DNA from: Rosellinia necatrix
Lineage: Eukaryota > Ascomycota > Sordariomycetes > Xylariales > Xylariaceae
Reading direction: 5' to 3'
Assembly (NCBI GenBank): GCA_021209875.1
Contig: JAGYVD010000007.1
Location: forward strand, 1,984,001-2,048,000
Length of the DNA: 64,000 nucleotides
Under the pieces are notes generated by a model. That model made no database searches. It was not told the origin of the DNA and worked only from the letters and a program-made list of their open reading frames with translations. The translations under genes were made by a program, and so were the position numbers. This document shows, piece after piece, positions 57,481-64,000 of the stretch. Every line of letters begins with the position of its first letter. Position 1 is the first letter of the stretch.

Positions 57481-58402
57481 TGTTACTCCTCTTTTGGGCA
57501 TTACTACCTCGATGGCCCTGGTGGCTTATGGAATGCTGTGGGGTTCTCAATAATCGATCCCCCTCCCTCCCCCCCCACCACCTCAAATAGACACCCAAGC
57601 CCAGATCCGAGAACACACACTGCAAACACCATTTTACAGATAATCAATACCTGGGAAAGAAGGCAGAATCGCGGCTTCGAGGTTACGCGAATCGTCCGAG
57701 CGTAAAGTTAGGCGTAACTAATGAGCCGAGACCAGCTTCCATAATCCACGTTCCGGCCGACAAGAGACAAGAGGCACAAGAGACGAGGACCCGATCCGAG
57801 GGGTCGATCGATACAGTAAGTTGTTTTGTTCAACAAGTCGGCATTAGCGCGCAATTAGCAAATGCAATGCGAAACCGACAGACCGGCCAACAAAATCCGA
57901 TCCACTGGCTGGTATAGCTAGAATCGCTGTTGCTAACAAAGTGTTAACTGCCAGACCCGCGAAACCATAATACTGCCACGCTTCCTGGGGAAGTCGGCGC
58001 AAACTTGGTCCAGAATCGGCTCTTATCCCTTTGCGGCTCCGCTGATTTAGCCCCTCATTACGGGTTCTGAGCACGCGATTGGAAATACCAATCATAAAAT
58101 ATACTCGGGCGTCATATAACTAACATTTGGAAGTAAGTGGCCCAACACACGAGCGCCAAATCCTCAATCTGTGATTGCCACTCCGCTCCTATCGTGTTTA
58201 TCCACCCCATCGAGGAGGCCGCCTGTGGCATCGGTTTTAATACCTGGCGCGTTCATAACTAACAGGTATCAGCACGTTTCTATCTTCGGAATCCGATCCA
58301 TGACTATAAGCCCCTTTTGAGAGAACATCATATTCAGTCCCCTTACCTTCCCCTCTGTGCAAACCAGCTAGCTCTCGCCGATCCTGGTATATACCGAGAT
58401 CA

Positions 58403-61054
58403 ATGCCGGGCCCTATGTTCGGGCAGGAAGAGGGTTTAATGAAAATCCCTTCTTTGCTCAATACAGCAGCTAGGGCTGCAGATACAAATACGATGGCGAC
58501 AAACAGGGCTGGTCGCCCCGACCAAGCCGTAACTATGCCCAGCTATGAAGACGAAGAGGGGGTGTCACCCCTGACTCGTACTCCGCCCTCGCAGAAATCA
58601 GCAGGAGGAACATTTGGGGAGATGAAATCTTCCGGTCGCAGTAGAACTCCATGGAATGCGAATGGCTATGCGCTGCCCTCTCTAGAAATTAGATCACCGC
58701 CAACGCCGTGTACCTACTCGCCGATAGACTCTGCCAGCCCAAGATCGCCGAAACACAGATTCTCGGATAGCCATAGCACCATCGCCACGTGCGCACCAAG
58801 CTCGACGCCCCCGTCACACTCCCGGTTCTCGTCTACATCGACCACCGGCGGTGCACTAACCTTCAGTACCACACCAACAATATGCTCACCTGAACTAGCC
58901 CCCCCATACTGTTTGAGTCCAGTCCAGGGACAACTGCATGACCGGAGACGAGACGAAGACCTGTCATCAGCGGCAATGAAGAAGGAAATATCTACGCACA
59001 GCTCAGCATGGTCTGTATCTCCAGGTGTTATATCGCCATCGAGGTCGCTTAATTTCTGCTCCTCCCTTCAGTACGTATTCCCGCTCAATATTTCACCACT
59101 TTAAGCTTCATTAGCCTCCACAAATTACTTTATCTTGGCTGCTTTAACTTCAGCTGTTTTAATCTTGTTCGGTTAACGTTTGTCAATTTGAAAACTCGTT
59201 AGCTTGCCGTTTTAAGCTTAACTTTGTTACCCCATTCTAGCCATATGTTTCTTTCTGTCGCGCTCTACTATGTTACAATCTTCTTGCCGACTCTCCTCCC
59301 CATTACTACATTCCTTTCTTTTTTGCTCTTTTTTCCAGCTCTAATTTTGTTTTAGAAACAAGGGAGACAAGCCAGAGTTGCATTTATTGCCTTTGCCGGA
59401 TGCAAATTTTACACGGACACATGGGAGAGCTTCCTCTGCGCCTAACCCCCAAGCTGGCACAGCCGTCTATATTCCTAACAACACCAGTCAACCGATAGCA
59501 CGAGGTTCCAATTTCGAGCCACAGATACCACACCCTATCATGGAAAACACCTCCATCGCGTCTTATATCACTAACGAAACATCGCCTCCAGATTTTGGAC
59601 GCCCAAAATGTATGCACGGCGATGACTGCGACACCGGCGTAGTCCTCCGTAAGGCCATCTCCCATTTTTTCGGTCGCAACAAGCTATGCACGCGGATCAT
59701 ACCTGACTATGTTTGGGTTCATTATTGCCGTAAACACTATCAACGTTGCCGATATCGCAATCCACACGAATATGCCAAACTCCAGTGCGGCCTTGTCCTA
59801 GCACAAATCCGTCGTATTCGCGACTGGAGCAACTATATCAAAGAAACCGGAGGAACTGAGGTTGTCAAAGATTGGACCTTGGCCATGCGCAAGCGTGAAC
59901 AAGACCGCCTCCAAGACAGATCTAAAAAGAGACGCCATAACGAGGCAGGCGGAGACGACGAGCATAACCCCGATGGGACTCTAAATAGCACGGCTGTACC
60001 ACAGTGGCTTCGGAAGAAATGCCGGGATGGCTACAGTCCCAAGGAAATCGAAAATATCATTCTGGAAATTCAGGATGAAATTATACACACCAAGCTCTCC
60101 GCGATCCCTGATATAGAGATCCTACCTAATATGTCGACCGATGGAGCTGAGAAGGCGAAGCCCATGAAGCGGCAGACTACAAACAATAATCTGCCAAAGC
60201 GCTCAGGTCGCTTTAGCGTCACCCCCCAGTCAGGAGGATGGGATCATGAGGGAGACAATGGGCTGCCGCTAACTCAAAAACGTCGGCGAACACGAAACCA
60301 AGAAGGGTGTTTTGGTGCCCCGCCGTCGCGCGACGCGTCGGTACTTGCCCCGAATGTTTACACTCTCGGCCAGTTACCATATCGTCCTGGCCTCAATTGG
60401 AGTACTCAGGGCCATGAGAGATCTATGGAAGAGCCCTATTGCCATGGCGATATTAACAACTCATTAAATAGCCATGGTATGGGGCCGCTACCTGCGCCAA
60501 CTTCCCAGCGTCTGTCTCACAGCCTTATAACGACACGGCAGGAGACAAGTGCTCCCCGTCCCGTACGCCCTACACATCAGCGGTCGGCTTCCGACTTCCC
60601 CAGTCGTCCACGACAGGATGCGTTTAGCTACCAGGTGACCGGGCCGCTACCTCAGCCCTATTCCGGCCCCGACCATGTAATGCCAGCCTATACTCAGTTG
60701 ACGCCGCCGACGCCACACGGTTTCCAACCCATGCCCATCCAGGGACTACACCCGCCGACCCAGCATGGCTGGGGGCCACCGAACCATTACTGGCAGCCAG
60801 CCGAAAGATCAAGACATGCGCGTCACCAGAGTACCCCAAATGCCGGCCCTTCGGCCCCTGTCCCGTTCTCGAGCGGTGCTTACGACCACGGCCACTACAC
60901 TCACGCTGATATTCCTTGGCATTCGCAACCTCAAGGTGCAAACCCCGAAGATCCGGATTCCGAATGGTCGTCTTGGCGCGTGCGAATGCGCATGCCGGAT
61001 CTCGGGGATCCGGTACCGGGACGGACCAATCCATTACATGGCGAAAAACACTAA
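58403..61054 (+). CDS. ORP1-like conserved fungal protein
   Basis: Two exons, 58403-59070 and 59356-61054, encode 788 aa. Donor CA|GTACGT and acceptor TTTTAG|A keep phase, but the 285-nt intron is long for this window. The N-terminus (MPGPMFGQEEGLMKIPSLLN) and the Ser/Pro/Thr-rich region up to about residue 220 look disordered. The conserved block (about residues 300-400) reads PKCMHGDDCDTG, LRKAISHFFGRNKLCTRIIP, VWVHYCRKHYQRCRYRNPHE, YAKLQCGLVLAQIRRIRDWS and LAMRKREQDRL. I associate this block with fungal proteins annotated as ORP1-like. Its basic helices and Cys/His-rich start suggest a nucleic-acid or nuclear role, which is inference. The last 350 residues are Pro/Gln/His-rich with a nuclear-type KKRRH motif at about 410. 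The biochemical function is unknown. A long CT-rich leader lies upstream. Confidence 0.75.
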
Positions 61055-63449
61055 ATCATCACTGGGTACCTCGCTAGTGTTAGACTAATACCCCGCCACC
61101 AGCGCGGTCTCGATGCTGGTATTATTCTCTCCTTAACAGTGGGTATTGTTCGCGTATTGCCCTCACGTTTTGTTATGACTGTTCCTCTAGTCGAGGATCG
61201 AGTGTCTTTATTAGTAATGAAAAGGGGTTCCCGATATTACTGGGCTCATTATGGGGGCTGGGTGTATACTACGCTACAGGGAAAGATGTTCACTGGAAAA
61301 GGTTATCACGACAGCATATAATGAGATACCACTGCGAAAATAGGGGCAATTCCTTTTTCTCCTGTGTTAGAGTAGGCGGAGTGGAGTTTGGGGCCAGCTG
61401 CCCATGGGTACCGTGTTTTTTTTCTCTTCCCTTATCCTCAAAATCCTCTCACTTCTTATGCCCCGTCATTATGCTTCGTGGCCTTGCGGGATTGAGCTAG
61501 TTTAGAAAGTCGAACCGGCTAGCCTGTATTGTGGCAAGGCAGCATACATGTTGAAGGCATAATTGATTTATGCTTGCTTGCTTTAGTTCTTAATCTTGCC
61601 ATCACTCCTTAAATGTATTAATAGTGTTTAGGCGTTGTATCCTTACCTTGGCCGGATTATAAGGATACAGTGACCAAAGATCAGTGGGTGAGCAGCAATA
61701 TGGCTACGTATAACACAAAGAGCCCTTAAAAAGGCAAATCCTCGAAATATATAATCAATAATTGAATGCAACACCTCAGTCTTATTCCAAAACAGCAGCA
61801 GGCTGTGAACGAACAGTTCAAAAGTCAAACATGCCAGACCTGAGCAGGGATTCAAAGCGATATGCTAGGAAGTTCTAGCAAGGAGCAAGGGCCGGTGATA
61901 TATGCTTATAAAATTATGTATCAGTGTGTTACGCAGGAATAGTTACAACAGCGCAAATACAAATATAATCAATTCATAGCTAACTCGAATCTCGAAGCCC
62001 TTTATCATTTATAATAATTACGAGGGGTTTTACTGTATGTAAATACAACACATCTTTCGAATTTTCCCCCCTTTATTGAGCCTGTGACTTGCATACCCCT
62101 GATAAGTTGGCAGCGCAAGCTTTGTAACTCCTAGGTATGGAATTGTCAGATTATCTACCTTGTATCGCCGTGCTTAGCTAAGGTAGGGTTGGCATAAGCA
62201 AGTATACCATAACAACGGCTAGTATTTTGAACATTTATGCTGTACGAATAGAAAGAGAAAGATATATATGCATTACTGATACCCCGCATCAACCACAGCC
62301 GTCAGGATGACTGTCCCTAAGAGGGCAAAGGACTCACTCTCAGAAACACCCGTGGATCAGAAGAGGAGGGAAATCTTAGCAGCTATCTACTGCAGATGAG
62401 AGCACTCAAGTTGCTCCTGTAATGGTTTGGTCAGGCCCCTGGAGCTGGCGTATAGATTTGTAATTCATTGAGGGCCTTCTCCTGCCTCATGGCAATTTCT
62501 TCCTCGAGAACCACTGATACTAACTTCGTAGTTAGCCAAAGCCATTTAACTATAATTAGTGCATCGAGTGATTAACAGGTCATGTGCACCTGAAACGTGA
62601 GTGAGACCGATAATTAGGCCTAGAATTATCTATAAATACTACCTGGCGAGGTATGGGGCTAAGAGATTGTCTATGTGAACTGGATGTTGACGTTATTATT
62701 TTACATGTTTTCAGTTATTTTACCCTATAACCTCAATGATAGAAGACCCAAAATTTATATGGTCTGACCCTGCATTACATAAATTTAAGTAAAACGATCT
62801 ATTTTGAAACCTGTTCCGGCTTCGCTTCGCGTTTTGCAACAGACGCGCGTAAATTTTGACTCAAGAAAATAATTTGAAACTGGGACAAGCAATATTCCGG
62901 ATATAAAGTACATTTGAAGTATTATATCGGCTTGTCCTTTCTGTATTCATCTTATAATCGCCTTTTATGCTTTAGGAATATAGCAGATGCTTCTCGGTGT
63001 TAGGTGCGGATAATCCTTGAATGAAATCGCGGTCGTCTGAATATGAATCTGTGCCGTCTCCATAGACTTCTCGTATTTGGCTATCTTAAACATTTATGAC
63101 ATAAACCGAGTAACTCCACTTTGCCTCTAGCTAACTATAAGTCTGAGTAGGCGACGGTGGCACCACCTGAGTCCGAATTATACCTTCAAGTCAAAAAAAC
63201 AACTTGAAATAATCGCCGAGACTCGCAACGATTACGGCTTCAAGCCTATGGGCACTCATCTCAATACACCGATTAGAGAATAAATCGAAAGCCTGCTTCC
63301 AACGCTTTATTGGCCAGGGAGATATTTTTCTCGAAAACAGAGTGTTGAATGCCAGGGTGTTCAAAAGAAATTTAAAAAATTATAATACCTTGGAGTATAG
63401 TTGCTCAATATTTATTACGAGTTTAGTGTGAATCCGCCACCTGGAGCTT
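61055..63449. other. AT-rich intergenic, no gene seen
   Basis: A 3' flank of the ORP1-like gene followed by about 2 kb of AT-rich DNA with no supported frame. The composition drop towards the right end agrees with old, mutated repeat DNA. Confidence 0.5.
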
Positions 63450-63611
63450 TGTCACAGTTCACACTGCTGGTAGTTCCAGAAATGACTTATGTTATTGCAC
63501 AAGGAGGGAAAACTCCTCGCTTGGTCAGTCGCCAGCTACTCGCTTCTTTTATATACAGTATTCTGGCCCGTGCCCTAGTGGGGTCCTTAGGTTAGAACTA
63601 GTTCCGTGACA
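63450..63611 (-). mobile_element. Solo-LTR-like element, minus orientation
   Basis: It begins TGTCACAGTT and ends CCGTGACA, so it has TG...CA ends with a TGTCAC/GTGACA inversion. Its sequence is the reverse complement, with many differences, of the element at 63656-63805. Shared blocks are CTGCTGGTAGTTCC, GTCGCCAGCT, TATATACA and GTTCCGTGACA. Flanks AGCTT and GGCTT match at four of five bases, suggesting an old target duplication. It is about 162 bp with no internal coding region. Confidence 0.6.
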
Positions 63612-63655
63612 GGCTTCACTAGAACCCGGACATGAATCTTCGATTGTGCTAATGG

Positions 63656-63805
63656 TGTCACGGAACCAAGTCCGGCCTCCGGACTCCACCAGGCACGGAT
63701 CAAAAGACCATGTATATAAGCTGGCGACTACCTGACAGAGGGAATCTCTCTCCTTTTGAATAGAATAAGTCACTCCCGGAACTACCAGCAGGATTAACTG
63801 TGACA
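63656..63805 (+). mobile_element. Solo-LTR-like element with TATA box, plus orientation
   Basis: TGTCACGGAACC at the left and TTAACTGTGACA at the right give TG...CA ends. A TGTATATAAGC TATA box sits in the middle at about 63710, where an LTR promoter would be. About 150 bp. It is separated by 44 bases from an inverted relative on its left. No polymerase or integrase frame lies within the remaining 195 bases of the window. Confidence 0.6.
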
Positions 63806-64000
63806 GATGTGATATTTCTTGTTCTGCTATTAAACCGGGTTTAGGGGCCCTTGGCCTGGGGGGTGAACTCTGCCCCCCCCTCCGTTGTTTTGACCGTGAC
63901 AATGATTTGATCCGATTTTCCGATCGTATTTTACGCATTTATATTCAGCTAAATACATACCGTGATGATGTTACTAGCTTTTTTTTTGAGAAGTAGCAGA
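63806..64000. other. Window end, unresolved
   Basis: AT-rich sequence with a C8 run at about 63873-63880 and a T run near 63980. If the right-hand LTR belongs to an element, its internal part would start here, but no gene is readable. Confidence 0.4.

Larger units (their letters stand above)
47441..58402. other. Long gene-poor tract (about 11 kb)
   Basis: No protein gene could be supported. 47.4-50.0 kb: plain intergenic DNA with poly-T/A runs at 47926-47941 and 50163-50178. 50.3-52.3 kb: AT-rich, with a candidate solo LTR and no intact transposase or polymerase frame. 52.3-54.7 kb: TAGGTATGTAAG-type tandem repeat and the densest TAGG-motif patch. 55.8-56.8 kb: CACGCT hexamers and TGATGA/CTCTCT simple repeats. 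57.3-58.4 kb: a C-rich and CT-rich stretch that is probably the long leader or promoter of the next gene. Confidence 0.5.

Overview
The window is nuclear DNA of a filamentous ascomycete (Pezizomycotina, most likely a Sordariomycete). The evidence is short spliceosomal introns (mostly 45-130 nt, GTAAGT/GTATGT-type donors, CTAAC-type branch points, TAG/CAG acceptors), single-gene transcription units on both strands, and fungal-type families: cellobiose dehydrogenase, AA9 LPMO, a Zn2Cys6 regulator and a fungal-only ORP1-like protein. The order or genus cannot be fixed from the sequence alone. Exon models were built by eye. Each model keeps one open frame across its splice junctions, except the two genes flagged as frameshifted.

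Layout. 2-4.2 kb (-): a multi-exon protein of unknown function. 5.7-6.3 kb (+): a TMEM234-type membrane protein. 7.8-8.4 kb (+): a small secreted protein with a frameshift. 10.0-12.2 kb (+): fimbrin. 12.9-15.6 kb (+): sterol O-acyltransferase. 16.65-17.4 kb (-): a low-complexity ORF with a QPPAN repeat. 18.4-19.6 kb (+): an SR-type RRM splicing factor. 21.9-23.2 kb (+): a mitochondrial carrier of the YPR011c type. 24.3-25.3 kb (+): ribosomal protein eL18. 26.1-27.8 kb (+): a SRAP/HMCES abasic-site protein with a C-terminal PIP box. 28.4-29.0 kb (-): a small secreted protein. 30.0-30.6 kb (-): a divergent SEC11-like signal peptidase. 31.3-31.9 kb (+): a LURP-one/tubby-like protein. 32.7-33.9 kb (+): a wax-synthase-like acyltransferase. 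33.9-34.3 kb (-): a gene remnant. 34.5 kb (-): tRNA-Ser(AGA).

35.2-47.4 kb holds a lignocellulose block: a GH5 endoglucanase (-, one-base frameshift), an AA9 lytic polysaccharide monooxygenase (-), a two-domain cellobiose dehydrogenase (+, divergent from the LPMO) and a Zn2Cys6 transcription factor (-, tail to tail with the dehydrogenase). Family knowledge makes this a coherent set. The cellulase cuts internally, the dehydrogenase oxidises the released cellobiose and passes electrons through its haem domain to the copper LPMO, and the regulator could control them locally.

47.4-58.4 kb is a long gene-poor tract with low-complexity DNA, a candidate solo LTR and dense TAGGTAGG-type motifs. 58.4-61.1 kb (+) encodes the ORP1-like protein. 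61.1-64 kb is AT-rich and ends with two LTR-like sequences in inverted orientation. No CRISPR, rRNA or bacterial-type operon was seen.
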